Counted from the stretch's first letter, positions 1-8,374 are shown. The stretch: 44,983 nt of DNA from an uncultured Collinsella sp. (GCA_900542555.1 UQNU01000011.1:1-44983); one strand, 5' to 3'. Translations and numbers: made by a program. The notes: a model not told the origin generated them from the sequence alone.

Positions 1-90
1 CGCGATTCGGTCGCACGGAGAGCATTTCCCAGTTGACAAAACTATAGGAACACCCCCTCTTTTGTTTGATAATTGCGAAATTACGGTCAC
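1..90. other. left edge, no gene seen
   Basis: AT-rich stretch downstream of the minus-strand hipA stop codon. I see no convincing coding region, RNA or terminator here. The window starts inside it, so a gene may lie just beyond the edge. Confidence 0.4.
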
Positions 91-1395
91 CTAGTCCATT
101 TCTGCCCTGATGAGGTCGAGGGTGCGCTGGCAGTTTTCGCGGACGGGGCCGAGCATATGCTCGCGCAGGTCCGCCATGCCGGGCAGGTCGGCGTATTCGT
201 CCATGACCTCTTCCATGCAAATGGGTACCTCGTAGGCGAGGTCCATCATGGTCGCAAAGCAAAACTTCTCGGATAGCCCGGCATCGGTAAGCGCCGCCTC
301 CAGCGCGGGATCGCCCATACCGTGGTATCGGCGGATAGCGCCTGGACCGATTCGCCCCACACGATTTTCGCCGCCAACGCTCATGGCGAGGCGCGCTTTT
401 CGCCGCATACGTTCGTATGCTAAGCCCGATGCGACATCGTACATGGGTGCGAGCGCCGCGTTTGTGCCTTTGCCTAGGATGAGCGAGTAGTTTTTAGCGT
501 GTGCGTCAGGCGCTCCGATAATGGCGTTATAGAACAACATATAGGTAAAAAGCACAAGATTCATGTGGTGGGGGACTGTGTTAATCAGTCGTTCTTGGAT
601 GTCTCGTGTAGTTGGTCCTCCGTCGGCGGTGTATTTCTGGGTTGGCAATACACCGAGTGCCTGGCAAAAGTCCTCCTGATGCAGCCTTTCGATATTTCCG
701 CTGCTATTGACCATTCTGTCGTACCGTTCAACGACGAGCGCAGCTTCGTCTTCAAATGTGCAATAGGAGACGTTGGCAGTTGGAATGCCAACACGCCGAG
801 CTGTTTTCATGCAGACGAATTCGTTTAAGGCCTGATGTTTGAACCCAACGACACCATTTTTGAAGATATGGGTAGTGGGGGATGACCCTAGACATTCGCA
901 CCATTGTCCATCATGCCAAGCTAGTGCAAATTTGCCTTGGTTGCCGCCCAGGGACCAGCTTTCGTTGGAGCCCATCCATGTCTCTCTTTCGTCATCGCGA
1001 ATTGCTTTGAGCTTGTGAGCGATTTGAGAATTGGTAAGCGGGCGGTATGCTGAGACCCTGCCGTGGGCGGCATCTAATTGATCGGCTCGACAAAACTGAA
1101 CGGCCCCCGCGCAGTCAAGACCGATATGGCACAAGAGGGCGACGGGGTTGTTGGATGCAACGTCATGCTCGGCGGCAATAGCGCGACGCTGCTCTTGGCT
1201 GTCGGGCAAAAGGCCAAATAGGAACGGACGGACGATGTTATGGCCATATGTGCGATTGGAAAGCGGCATTGTTAACGATAGCGGTGCTCCGCGATAGGTT
1301 GGGGCGTATACAAAGCTGCAGAGTCCATGCTCGTCTTGCCGGAGAGTGCCGGCGATTTCGCCACAAATGAGGGTCGCAAGCTCCATTTCTGCCAT
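91..1395 (-). CDS. hipA: HipA family serine/threonine kinase toxin
   Basis: A 434-residue HipA-type kinase, the toxin of a HipBA toxin-antitoxin pair. In E. coli HipA phosphorylates glutamyl-tRNA synthetase and drives persistence; the target here is unknown. An N-terminal HipA domain is visible (FGLLPDS at 60-66). It is followed by a glycine-rich ATP loop (SLGGNQGK, 148-155), a catalytic loop (PDAHAKN, 296-302, catalytic Asp297) and a metal-binding aspartate in APMYDV (316-321), so the kinase appears intact. The first ATG directly follows the hipB TAA, giving tight translational coupling. A second in-frame ATG three codons later (MELAT) matches the usual family N-terminus and could be the real start. 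The family call is secure; the cellular target is not. Confidence 0.9.
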   Translation of the reverse strand: MAEMELATLICGEIAGTLRQDEHGLCSFVYAPTYRGAPLSLTMPLSNRTYGHNIVRPFLFGLLPDSQEQRRAIAAEHDVASNNPVALLCHIGLDCAGAVQFCRADQLDAAHGRVSAYRPLTNSQIAHKLKAIRDDERETWMGSNESWSLGGNQGKFALAWHDGQWCECLGSSPTTHIFKNGVVGFKHQALNEFVCMKTARRVGIPTANVSYCTFEDEAALVVERYDRMVNSSGNIERLHQEDFCQALGVLPTQKYTADGGPTTRDIQERLINTVPHHMNLVLFTYMLFYNAIIGAPDAHAKNYSLILGKGTNAALAPMYDVASGLAYERMRRKARLAMSVGGENRVGRIGPGAIRRYHGMGDPALEAALTDAGLSEKFCFATMMDLAYEVPICMEEVMDEYADLPGMADLREHMLGPVRENCQRTLDLIRAEMD

Positions 1396-1827
1396 TTATT
1401 TCACAACCTTACAGCCAAAGGAGAGGTCTGAAGTGCCGGAAAGGCCTTGCTCGGCTGCGATTTGGGCCAGCAAGGCACCATAGAAAGCTGGCGTTCCTTG
1501 TCGAGCGGGTCGTCTGCCTACGCTTGGCTTTGGCAGGGCATTCGAGTTCGCGATAGGGAGGTCCGCTATCGTCATCGGATGTTCGGAGGGCGATGCGATG
1601 GAGTCGTTATCGCTTTGCGCAAAGAGACCTATGCCGAGTGCGTTAAAGACGGTCAACAGCTTGTCGAGTCGAATGCCGGTGGCGTCTCCTAGCTCGAGCG
1701 ATGCGAGCAGGCGCTCCGAAACACCGGCCTTTTTGGCGAGGGCGGCACGGGTGAGACCCTGAGTCTCGCGTGCCTGGCGCACGTAGATGCCAGCTTGGCG
1801 CGGTGTGGTGATGGGAAGGGTATCCAC
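1396..1827 (-). CDS. hipB: HipB-type antitoxin, XRE-family repressor
   Basis: A 143-residue protein with an XRE/Cro-type helix-turn-helix at about residues 11-70 (RQARETQGLTRAALAKKAGVS region). It should bind and neutralise the HipA kinase encoded directly downstream and repress the operon. It is longer than E. coli HipB (88 residues) because of a Ser/Pro-rich C-terminal tail of about 70 residues, possibly flexible or a protease target. The start is GTG (1825-1827), preceded by AGGAG at a good distance. The gene ends TAA, with the hipA ATG immediately after. Three palindromic operator candidates lie directly upstream. Confidence 0.85.
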   Translation of the reverse strand: MDTLPITTPRQAGIYVRQARETQGLTRAALAKKAGVSERLLASLELGDATGIRLDKLLTVFNALGIGLFAQSDNDSIASPSEHPMTIADLPIANSNALPKPSVGRRPARQGTPAFYGALLAQIAAEQGLSGTSDLSFGCKVVK

Positions 1828-1840
1828 GGCTATCTCCTAA

Positions 1841-1912
1841 CGTGCAGACTTTTGCATATCAGTATGACATGCAAAAGTCTGCACGAATAGGCATTATGCA
1901 AAACTCTGCATG
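1841..1912 (-). promoter_or_regulatory. triple operator of the hipBA operon
   Basis: Three 14-bp palindromes of the form TGCA-N6-TGCA occur at 1843-1856, 1870-1883 and 1897-1910, with centres exactly 27 bp apart. The first two are exact reverse complements inside a perfect 17-bp inverted repeat (1841-1857 / 1869-1885). The third differs by two bases over that length. They sit between the hipB ribosome binding site and the upstream region, where HipB-type autorepressors bind. No clear -35/-10 pair could be fixed. Confidence 0.75.
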
Positions 1913-1950
1913 AGACTCCTACATTGACGTTGGCTTATGAGAGACGTTTT

Positions 1951-2529
1951 TTATATCGCGAGGATCCCCAGATGCTCAAGCAAGATCTTAAGCCCGATGA
2001 GGACGAGCACGACGCCACCCACGATGGTGGCGGGCTTTTCGTAGCGCGCGCCAAAGGTGTGGCCGATCGCTACGCCGGCAACGGAGAAGACAAAGGTCGT
2101 GATGCCAATGAGCGACACGGCGGGAACGATATCGACCGAGAGCGCGGCAAACGAGATGCCCACGGCAAGCGCGTCAATCGAGGTGGCGATGGCAAGGATT
2201 AGATATTCGCCCAGGTCGATCTTTTCGGCATCCTTGCCGTCGCCTTCGTTCTCGTCCTCAGTAAAGGCTTCCCACAGCATCTTGCCGCCGATAAAGGCGA
2301 GCAGGATAAAGGCGATCCAGTGGTCGATGGGGCTGATGATGCCCATGAACTGGCTACCAAGGGCCCACCCAATTACGGGCATGCCGGCCTGGAAACCGCC
2401 AAAGAACAGGCCGAGTATCACGGCGACCTTAAGGTTGATCCTTTTCATGCCAAGGCCCTTGCAGATGGATACGGCAAAAGCGTCCATAGAAAGGCCGATA
2501 GCGAGCAACACGAGCTCTGCGAGTCCCAT
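1951..2529 (-). CDS. mntP: manganese efflux pump MntP
   Basis: A 192-residue membrane protein of the MntP family, which exports Mn2+ and protects against manganese toxicity. It is an internal duplication of a three-helix unit, each half carrying the conserved acidic motif: LSMDAFAV (Asp16) and TSIDALAV (Asp119). A hydrophilic loop rich in Asp and Glu separates the halves at about 90-106. Length matches E. coli MntP (188). The start is the ATG at 2527-2529, preceded by GGGAG. An upstream in-frame extension is rejected because it would run through the riboswitch and terminator. Regulation by the yybP-ykoY riboswitch directly upstream supports the assignment. Confidence 0.93.
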   Translation of the reverse strand: MGLAELVLLAIGLSMDAFAVSICKGLGMKRINLKVAVILGLFFGGFQAGMPVIGWALGSQFMGIISPIDHWIAFILLAFIGGKMLWEAFTEDENEGDGKDAEKIDLGEYLILAIATSIDALAVGISFAALSVDIVPAVSLIGITTFVFSVAGVAIGHTFGARYEKPATIVGGVVLVLIGLKILLEHLGILAI

Positions 2530-2582
2530 AGTCTGGCTCCCTCTCTGCGGGCGGGCCCGCGTGTACCTTTTGGGGGAGTAAC

Positions 2583-2626
2583 AAAAAGACCCGTGGCGTA
2601 CGCGTTGCGCGCACAGCCACGAGTCT
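2583..2626 (-). terminator. riboswitch expression-platform terminator
   Basis: On the minus strand a strong GC hairpin (GACTCGTGGC paired with GCCACGGGTC, with further pairs inside) is followed by TTTTT at 2587-2583. It lies between the aptamer and mntP. The conserved 3' aptamer bases overlap its 5' arm, as expected if Mn2+ binding prevents hairpin formation. Confidence 0.75.
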
Positions 2627-2718
2627 CGTTCATTAAGGCAAGCCAGGCCGCATCGGCCAGTGTGTTGACTTGCCGCGTCATCGGAGGCGAACCCGATCAC
2701 GCGACTACTCCCTCATTT
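2583..2718 (-). ncRNA. yybP-ykoY manganese riboswitch upstream of mntP
   Basis: Read on the minus strand, the leader contains the family's conserved blocks in order: GGGAGTAG (near 2712-2705), GTCAACACACT in the middle, and AATGAACGAGAC near 2632-2622. These are the hallmarks of the Mn2+-sensing yybP-ykoY aptamer, whose standard target is mntP. The 3' end runs into a transcription terminator hairpin, so an on-switch at transcription level is likely. I matched motifs by eye; no covariance model was run. Confidence 0.8.
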
Positions 2719-2875
2719 ATGCGAATCCCGATGCTACCACATAAGCAGCTCATTTGGATTGGGGCTCTCAGCTGTGTTCGCTCATTCTGTAAGCATCGGA
2801 TTTTGCGGGCGTCACAGGGGCAAACCGTGAGAAACTTATTGACGTTTATGGAGCGTATACGATGGGAGCGATGCC

Positions 2876-3943
2876 TTGGATAAGAACGAGCTGCAAAAGC
2901 GTATGGAACAGGCCATTCGTCTGACGGCACCTGGCCAGCCGATCCGCACCGCCCTCGACATGATCATTGCCGGTCACCTGGGTGCCCTTATCTGCGTCGG
3001 CGACACCGAAAACGTGCTTGCTGCCGGTAACGACGGCTTCCCGCTTAACATTTCGTTTACCTCGAACCGCCTGTTCGAGCTTTCCAAGATGGACGGCGCC
3101 ATCGTTATCGATGGCGACCTCACCCAGATCCTGCGCGCCAACTTCCACCTCAATCCCGATCCCTCGCTTGCCACGAGTGAGACGGGCATGCGTCACCGTA
3201 CTGCCGCTCGCATGTCGGTGCTCACCGACGCCATCGTGATCTCGGTTTCGGCTCGTCGTGCCGTCGTCAACGTGTACGTCCACGGCAAGAGCTACGAGAT
3301 CCAGCCCGTCACCACCATCATGAGCTCGGTCAACCAGCTCGTCGCCACGCTCCAGACTACCCGTCAGTCGCTCGATCGCTCTCTGCTGCGCCTGACGGCC
3401 CTCGAACTCGACGACTACGTCACGCTCGCCGACATTACCGGTATTTTCTCGAGCTTCGAGATCATGCAGCAGGCAAAGACCGAGCTTAAGGATTGCATTG
3501 TCAAGCTGGGCAACCAGGGCAAGCTCGTGCAGATGCAGCTCGAGCAGCTCGCGGGCTCCAGCATGGATACCGAATACGACTTGATGATCCGCGACTACGC
3601 AAGCGATTCCTCCGAGGCCAACGCCGAGAAGATCCGCGCCGAGCTGAGCCGCATGACGCCTAAGGACCTGTCCGACCCGCAGCACGTGGCGGCAGTTCTG
3701 GGTTACGACGACCTGGACGAGGACTCCGTCATGACGCCGCTGGGCCTGCGCACGCTTTCGCGCGTGTCCGTCGTGCGCGACGGCGTGGCCGAGAAGATCG
3801 TCGACGAGTACGGCTCGCTGCAGGAGCTCATGGACGACATCAGCGAGGATCCGGAGCGCTTGGGCGACTTTGGCGTCAACAACCCTGCCATTCTTGCGGA
3901 CTCGCTGTACCGCATGAAGGGCACCAAACAGGGGAACGCATAA
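2876..3943 (+). CDS. disA: DNA integrity scanning diadenylate cyclase DisA
   Basis: A 355-residue c-di-AMP synthase that converts two ATP to c-di-AMP and scans DNA for lesions. The N-terminal DAC domain carries the catalytic DGA (73-75) and RHRTA (106-110) motifs. A helical linker and a C-terminal helix-hairpin-helix DNA-binding region (NPAILADSLYRMKG area) follow. Length matches characterised DisA proteins (about 355-360). The start is TTG at 2876, supported by GGGAG seven bases upstream; nearby ATGs are out of frame. Its stop overlaps the ispD start by one base, as in other Gram-positives where disA lies next to the isoprenoid genes. Confidence 0.95.
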   Translation: MDKNELQKRMEQAIRLTAPGQPIRTALDMIIAGHLGALICVGDTENVLAAGNDGFPLNISFTSNRLFELSKMDGAIVIDGDLTQILRANFHLNPDPSLATSETGMRHRTAARMSVLTDAIVISVSARRAVVNVYVHGKSYEIQPVTTIMSSVNQLVATLQTTRQSLDRSLLRLTALELDDYVTLADITGIFSSFEIMQQAKTELKDCIVKLGNQGKLVQMQLEQLAGSSMDTEYDLMIRDYASDSSEANAEKIRAELSRMTPKDLSDPQHVAAVLGYDDLDEDSVMTPLGLRTLSRVSVVRDGVAEKIVDEYGSLQELMDDISEDPERLGDFGVNNPAILADSLYRMKGTKQGNA

Positions 3944-4671
3944 TGGCGCCCGTATGCGCCGTGGTCGTTGCCGGCGGCAGCGGCCAGCGCTTTGGAAATC
4001 CCGGCGGCAAGCAGCTCGTTAATGTGGCGGGCCGTCCGCTCATGAGCTGGTCCATCCGCGCGTTCGATCGTAGCGATAAGGTCGGCCATATCGTCGTGGT
4101 TTGCCCTGCCGAGCGCCGTGCCGAGATGCGCCGCCTGGCCATCGACCCGTTTGACTATGACACGCCCATCAGCTTTGCCGATGCCGGCGATACCCGTCAG
4201 GATTCCACCCGTGCCGGCGTGCATGCGGTTCCGGCGGGTTTCGAATATGTCGCCATCCACGACGGCGCTCGTCCGCTCATTACGACCGAGGCCATCGACC
4301 ACGCTATCGACGTGCTCGTGAGCGACCGTGCCCTCGACGGTGTCGTGTGCGGTCAGCCCGCGATCGACACGCTCAAGATCGTTGACGGCGATAATATCGT
4401 CGAGACGCCGCCGCGTGAGCTCTACTGGGCAGCGCAGACGCCGCAGATCTTTAGCGTCGATGCTATGAAGCGCGCCCACGCTGCAGCCATTGCCGAGGGC
4501 TTTATCGGTACCGATGATTCGTCGCTGGTCGAGCGCATGGGTGGGCGCGTCCGCTGCGTCCAGAGCCCGCGCGATAACCTTAAGGTGACGGTGCCCGAGG
4601 ACCTGCGTCCCGTAACCGCGATTCTGCTTGGCCGCATGGCCGAGGGAGAGGACCTTCCCCATGTTCAGTAA
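3943..4671 (+). CDS. ispD: 2-C-methyl-D-erythritol 4-phosphate cytidylyltransferase
   Basis: A 242-residue IspD, which couples CTP to 2-C-methyl-D-erythritol 4-phosphate in the MEP pathway of isoprenoid precursor synthesis. The N-terminal nucleotide loop (VVVAGGSGQRFG, about 7-18, then a Lys-Gln pair at 23-24) and the HDGARPL motif in mid-protein are typical of this nucleotidyltransferase fold. The start ATG overlaps the disA TAA by one base. The 3' end overlaps the ispF start by 11 bases, so the three genes are translationally coupled. Next-step enzyme IspF follows directly. Confidence 0.94.
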   Translation: MAPVCAVVVAGGSGQRFGNPGGKQLVNVAGRPLMSWSIRAFDRSDKVGHIVVVCPAERRAEMRRLAIDPFDYDTPISFADAGDTRQDSTRAGVHAVPAGFEYVAIHDGARPLITTEAIDHAIDVLVSDRALDGVVCGQPAIDTLKIVDGDNIVETPPRELYWAAQTPQIFSVDAMKRAHAAAIAEGFIGTDDSSLVERMGGRVRCVQSPRDNLKVTVPEDLRPVTAILLGRMAEGEDLPHVQ

Positions 4672-5155
4672 CCTGCGCATTGGCCATGGCTACGACGTTC
4701 ACCGTCTGGTGGAGGGGCGTCGATGTATCATCGGCGGTGTCGACATTCCCTACGAGCGCGGCCTGCTGGGCCACTCGGATGCCGATGTGCTCGCGCACGC
4801 CTTGGCCGACGCTATTCTGGGCGCCTGCCGCGGGGGAGACATCGGCAAGCTATTCCCCGATACCGACCCCGCCTATGAGGGTGCCGATTCGATGGTGCTG
4901 CTCGCTCGCGTGATGGACTATGCGCGCGAGCTGGGCTTCGAGTTTGTCGATGCCGATTGCACCATTGCCTGCCAGCAGCCTAAGATCACCCCGCACCGCG
5001 ATGCCATGCGCGCCAACCTTGCCCATGCCCTGGGCGTTGACGTCGAAAACGTGGGCGTCGCCGCCACTACGACCGAAAAGCTCGGTTGGGAAGGCCAGGG
5101 CGAGGGAATCGGCGCCTGGGCCGTCTGCCTGCTACAGAAAACCGTTAAGGAGTAA
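4661..5155 (+). CDS. ispF: 2-C-methyl-D-erythritol 2,4-cyclodiphosphate synthase
   Basis: A 164-residue IspF, which forms the cyclic diphosphate intermediate of the MEP pathway; it acts as a trimer with active sites at subunit interfaces. Metal ligands are visible as Asp12 and His14 in GYDVHRL and His46 in the ADVLAHAL helix, with the GHSDAD motif at 37-42. Length is normal for the family (about 157-165). The start at 4661 is preferred over an in-frame ATG at 4628 because GAGGA lies eight bases upstream and the family begins close to (R)IGxGYDVH. cysS starts three bases after the stop. Confidence 0.94.
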   Translation: MFSNLRIGHGYDVHRLVEGRRCIIGGVDIPYERGLLGHSDADVLAHALADAILGACRGGDIGKLFPDTDPAYEGADSMVLLARVMDYARELGFEFVDADCTIACQQPKITPHRDAMRANLAHALGVDVENVGVAATTTEKLGWEGQGEGIGAWAVCLLQKTVKE

Positions 5156-5158
5156 CGA

Positions 5159-6625
5159 ATGCGTATCTACAACAGCGCTACCCATAAAAAGGAAGAGTTC
5201 CAGCCCATCGAGTCCGGCAAGGTCCGCATGTACGTGTGCGGCCCCACGGTCTACGACAACATCCACATCGGCAACGCCCGCACGTTCATCAGCTTTGACG
5301 TGATTCGCCGCTGGCTCATCGCGAGCGGCTACGAGGTCACGTTCGCCCAGAACCTCACCGATGTCGACGACAAGATCATCAAGCGCGCCAACGAGCAGGG
5401 CCGTACGGCCGCCGAGGTCGCGACGGAGTTCTCCGACAAGTTCATCGGCGTCATGCGCGCCGCCAACGTGCTCGATCCCGATGTGCGCCCCCGCGCCACC
5501 AAGGAGATCGGCCCCATGATCGCCATGATCAAGACGCTTATCGAGCAGGGCCACGCTTACGCAGCCGATAACGGCGATGTGTACTTTGCCGTGCGCAGCG
5601 ATCCCAACTATGGTCAGGTCTCGGGCCGCAACATCGACGACCTTATGGTTGGCGCACGCATTGAGGAGAACGAGGACAAGAACGACCCGCTCGACTTTGC
5701 CCTGTGGAAGGCCGCCAAGCCCGGCGAGCCCAGCTGGCCGAGCCCCTGGGGCGAGGGGCGTCCCGGTTGGCACACCGAGTGCGCCGCCATGGTGCACCGC
5801 TACCTGGGCACCCCGATCGACATCCACGGCGGCGGCTCCGACCTTGCCTTCCCGCATCACGAGAACGAGTGCGCTCAGGCCACCTGCGCCTGGCACCAGG
5901 GCTTCTCCAACACCTGGATGCACACGGGCATGCTGCTGGTAGACGGCGAGAAGATGTCCAAGTCGCTCGGCAACTTCTTTACGCTGGCCGAGGTCCTCGA
6001 GCAGCACTCCGCCGCCGCCCTGCGCCTGCTGATGCTGCAGACGAGCTATCGCTCGCCGCTCGACTTTTCTTGGGAGCGCCTGGAGGGTGCCGAGAACTCG
6101 CTCACGCGTATCGCCGGTACGGTCGAGAACCTGCGCTGGGCCGCGAACCATGCGACGGCCGATGCCGATGAGGCAGCATCCGAGGCGTTTGCCGCCAAGG
6201 CCGCCGAGACCCGTGCCACCTTTAAGGAGTGCATGGACGACGACTTTAACACCGCCGGTGCCATGGGTGCTGTCTTTGGCTTTGTGACCGAGTGCAACCA
6301 GTACCTGGAGCAGGCGGGCGATGCTGCCGACAAGGCCGCAGTCCTGGCTGCCGCCGATACGCTGGCCGAGCTGCTCGATACGTTTGGCGTCGAGCTTCCC
6401 GAGCCCAAGGTGGAGCTGCCGCTGGGTCTGCTGGGTGTTGCCGCCGGTTTGGTTGCCTATACGGGCGACGACGTGGACGAGGCTGCTGCCAAGATTCTCG
6501 AGGCCCGCGCCGAGGCCCGTGCCGCCAAGAACTGGGATCTGGCCGACGCCATCCGCGACCAGCTCAAGGACCTGGGCCTCACCATTGAGGATACTGCCGC
6601 CGGCACCCGTATTAAGAGTCTCTAG
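5159..6625 (+). CDS. cysS: cysteinyl-tRNA synthetase
   Basis: A 488-residue class I aminoacyl-tRNA synthetase that charges tRNA-Cys. The zinc-site and signature sequence is MYVCGPTVYD (Cys27), followed by HIGN (36-39) and KMSKS (265-269), and a DALR-type and C-terminal anticodon-binding region. It belongs to the disA-ispD-ispF-cysS-rlmB-yacP string, close to the B. subtilis order, although gltX, cysE and mrnC present there are absent. A good ribosome binding site (AAGGAG) precedes the ATG. Confidence 0.96.
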   Translation: MRIYNSATHKKEEFQPIESGKVRMYVCGPTVYDNIHIGNARTFISFDVIRRWLIASGYEVTFAQNLTDVDDKIIKRANEQGRTAAEVATEFSDKFIGVMRAANVLDPDVRPRATKEIGPMIAMIKTLIEQGHAYAADNGDVYFAVRSDPNYGQVSGRNIDDLMVGARIEENEDKNDPLDFALWKAAKPGEPSWPSPWGEGRPGWHTECAAMVHRYLGTPIDIHGGGSDLAFPHHENECAQATCAWHQGFSNTWMHTGMLLVDGEKMSKSLGNFFTLAEVLEQHSAAALRLLMLQTSYRSPLDFSWERLEGAENSLTRIAGTVENLRWAANHATADADEAASEAFAAKAAETRATFKECMDDDFNTAGAMGAVFGFVTECNQYLEQAGDAADKAAVLAAADTLAELLDTFGVELPEPKVELPLGLLGVAAGLVAYTGDDVDEAAAKILEARAEARAAKNWDLADAIRDQLKDLGLTIEDTAAGTRIKSL

Positions 6626-6631
6626 TATTTG

Positions 6632-6734
6632 TCGACCGTTCGAGGTGCGGCAGATTGCTTTAAAAGAGGAGGGCATAGACCTGGTGGTCATGCCCGACGA
6701 TTGAAAGGCAAGGTGCCGTGGCTCGGACGGTCGA
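6632..6734. repeat. 103-bp structured element with 21-nt terminal inverted repeats
   Basis: The arms at 6632-6652 and 6714-6734 can pair over 21 positions with one mismatch and three G-U pairs as RNA. An internal hairpin lies at 6671-6695 (GGGCAT-A-GACC / GGTCATGCCC). No T-run follows, so it is not an ordinary terminator. It fills most of the cysS-rlmB gap and could be a structured leader or RNA-processing site for rlmB, or a small palindromic repeat element. Confidence 0.6.
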
Positions 6735-6768
6735 TTCTTGTTCGTTATCTATTTAAGGAGGCCGTCCT

Positions 6769-7689
6769 ATGGCCGACAATCGCAAACGTGCGCCTCGTGG
6801 CGGCAAGCAGGCTGCTTCTGGCTCGCGTCCGATTCGCCGCAATGACCGCGCTGCCGCTCCCAGGGGCCAGCGCGAGCGCTCCCAAGCCCAGGCTGCGCGT
6901 CCGCAGCGCGATCGCAACCGCGACAACGTTCAGGCTCCCAAGGGCGAGTTTATCGAAGGTCGCCGTGCTGCCGCCGAGGCGCTGCGTACCGGCTTTCCCG
7001 TCAAGTGCGCGCTCATCGCTGAGGGCGGGGAGCGTGATGCCGCCTTGTCGCGCCTGGTCGACGACCTCAACGCTGCAGGCGTCCGCATTAAGTATGTGCC
7101 GCGCGCGCAGCTCGATGCGCTGTCGAGCCATGGCGCTCACCAGGGCATTGCGCTCGAGGTTGGCAACTTCCCCTATGCCGATGTCGCCGATATCCTCGAC
7201 CGCGCGGGCGACGGTCCGGCGCTCGTCATCGTACTCGACCATGTGACTGACGACGGTAACTTTGGCGCCATCGTGCGCTCCGCCGAGGTCGTGGGCGCCG
7301 CGGGCGTCGTCATCGCCAACAAGCGTGCCGCCGGCGTGACCGTGGGCAGCTACAAGACCTCAGCCGGTGCCGTCATGCATCTGCCTATCGCGCAGGTGCC
7401 CAACATCGCCCGTGCGCTCGACGATCTTAAGGCCGCTGGCTTTTGGGTGGGCGGTGCCTCCGAGCACGCCGAAGACAGTTGCTGGGATGCTCCCTTCGAG
7501 GGTCGCGTGGCGCTCGTCATGGGCTCCGAGGGCGACGGCATCTCGCGCCTGGTGCTCGAGAAATGCGACTTTTTGACCAAGCTTCCCCAGCGCGGCATGA
7601 CCGAGAGTCTCAACGTTGCCCAGGCGACTACGGCCCTCTGCTTTGAGTGGCTGCGCCGCAACGCCGGCGAGCTCATGGGGGAGGAGTAG
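6769..7689 (+). CDS. rlmB: 23S rRNA (guanosine-2'-O-)-methyltransferase RlmB (SpoU/TrmH family)
   Basis: A 306-residue SPOUT methyltransferase expected to 2'-O-methylate G2251 (E. coli numbering) in the 23S rRNA P-loop. The first 60 or so residues are a basic, Arg/Ala/Gln-rich extension of low complexity. A substrate-binding domain (EGRRAAAEAL) follows, then the SPOUT domain with motif 1 DHVTDDGNFGAIVRSAE, motif 2 MGSEGDGIS and motif 3 ESLNVAQATT, the knot that binds S-adenosylmethionine. A strong AAGGAGG precedes the ATG. The neighbours cysS and yacP are the conserved ones. The exact target nucleotide is inferred from family and context. Confidence 0.9.
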   Translation: MADNRKRAPRGGKQAASGSRPIRRNDRAAAPRGQRERSQAQAARPQRDRNRDNVQAPKGEFIEGRRAAAEALRTGFPVKCALIAEGGERDAALSRLVDDLNAAGVRIKYVPRAQLDALSSHGAHQGIALEVGNFPYADVADILDRAGDGPALVIVLDHVTDDGNFGAIVRSAEVVGAAGVVIANKRAAGVTVGSYKTSAGAVMHLPIAQVPNIARALDDLKAAGFWVGGASEHAEDSCWDAPFEGRVALVMGSEGDGISRLVLEKCDFLTKLPQRGMTESLNVAQATTALCFEWLRRNAGELMGEE

Positions 7690-7692
7690 CGT

Positions 7693-8370
7693 ATGTCCAA
7701 AAAGAACCGTGCCAAGTCCAAGGCCAAGCGCTTTGGCGAGGGCTCGGCCAAGCCGATTGTTTCGGCCGCGACCTACGGCGTGGGCGGCAATGCGTTTGCG
7801 CAGGCTATCGCCGACCCAGTCTCGACGGTGCACTCCAACAAGCCCGAGCTGCTGGTGGTCGACGGTTACAACGTGATCCACTGCACGCCGCGCTACGAAA
7901 AGCTCGTGTACGACCATTCCGACGATCCGTATTCCAGCGACGTTCACGATATGGCGCGCACCGCCCTCATCAACGACGTCGCCGCCTTTGCCCAGGGCCG
8001 TTACGAGGCCGTAATCGTGTTTGACGGCGCGGGCAATATCTCCAGCGAGCGCCCCAACCTACCGGCCCGCGGCGTGCGCATTGAGTTTTCGCCGACGGGT
8101 GTTTCGGCCGATACCGTGGTGCAGAAGCTCTGCATCGAGGCACGTGAGGAAGGTCGCGCGTGCTCCGTGGTATCGAGCGACGGCACGATCCAGGCCGTCG
8201 TCATGGGCAAGGGCGTTACGCGCATCTCGAGCCGTATGCTGGTAGACGAGATTAAACAGATCGATAACGACGTTCACGAGGCAGAGGAAGCTCCGCAGAT
8301 CAAGATGACTCTGGGCAGTCGCCTGAGCCCCGATGCCCTGGCCAAGCTCAAGGCCCTGCGCGGGAGGTAG
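7693..8370 (+). CDS. YacP-like NYN domain ribonuclease (Rae1 family)
   Basis: A 225-residue protein with a YacP-type NYN (PIN-like) domain: LLVVDGYNVIH (near 54-64) with the first acidic residue, VFDGAG, and GVSADTVVQ with later acidic residues. B. subtilis Rae1 (YacP) is a ribosome-dependent mRNA endonuclease of the A site, encoded directly after rlmB as here. The N-terminal Lys-rich stretch and the C-terminal tail (SPDALAKLKALRG) lie outside the domain. The start codon follows the rlmB stop by three bases, with GGAGGAG inside the end of rlmB. Family and context are good; biochemical activity is inferred. Confidence 0.85.
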   Translation: MSKKNRAKSKAKRFGEGSAKPIVSAATYGVGGNAFAQAIADPVSTVHSNKPELLVVDGYNVIHCTPRYEKLVYDHSDDPYSSDVHDMARTALINDVAAFAQGRYEAVIVFDGAGNISSERPNLPARGVRIEFSPTGVSADTVVQKLCIEAREEGRACSVVSSDGTIQAVVMGKGVTRISSRMLVDEIKQIDNDVHEAEEAPQIKMTLGSRLSPDALAKLKALRGR

Positions 8371-8374
8371 GGAA

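Noticed and set aside
2839..2860. disA promoter with TTGACG and TATAC
   Set aside because: The spacing (about 10-11 bp) is too short for a sigma-70 type promoter.
5132..6691. 519-codon minus-strand frame
   Set aside because: Antisense to cysS with its HIGH and KMSKS motifs.
6645..6704. continuation of a cysS-like reading frame (RQIALKEEGIDLVVMPDD)
   Set aside because: It is in another frame from cysS, lies inside the structured element and has no start; similarity to the CysS tail is probably chance.
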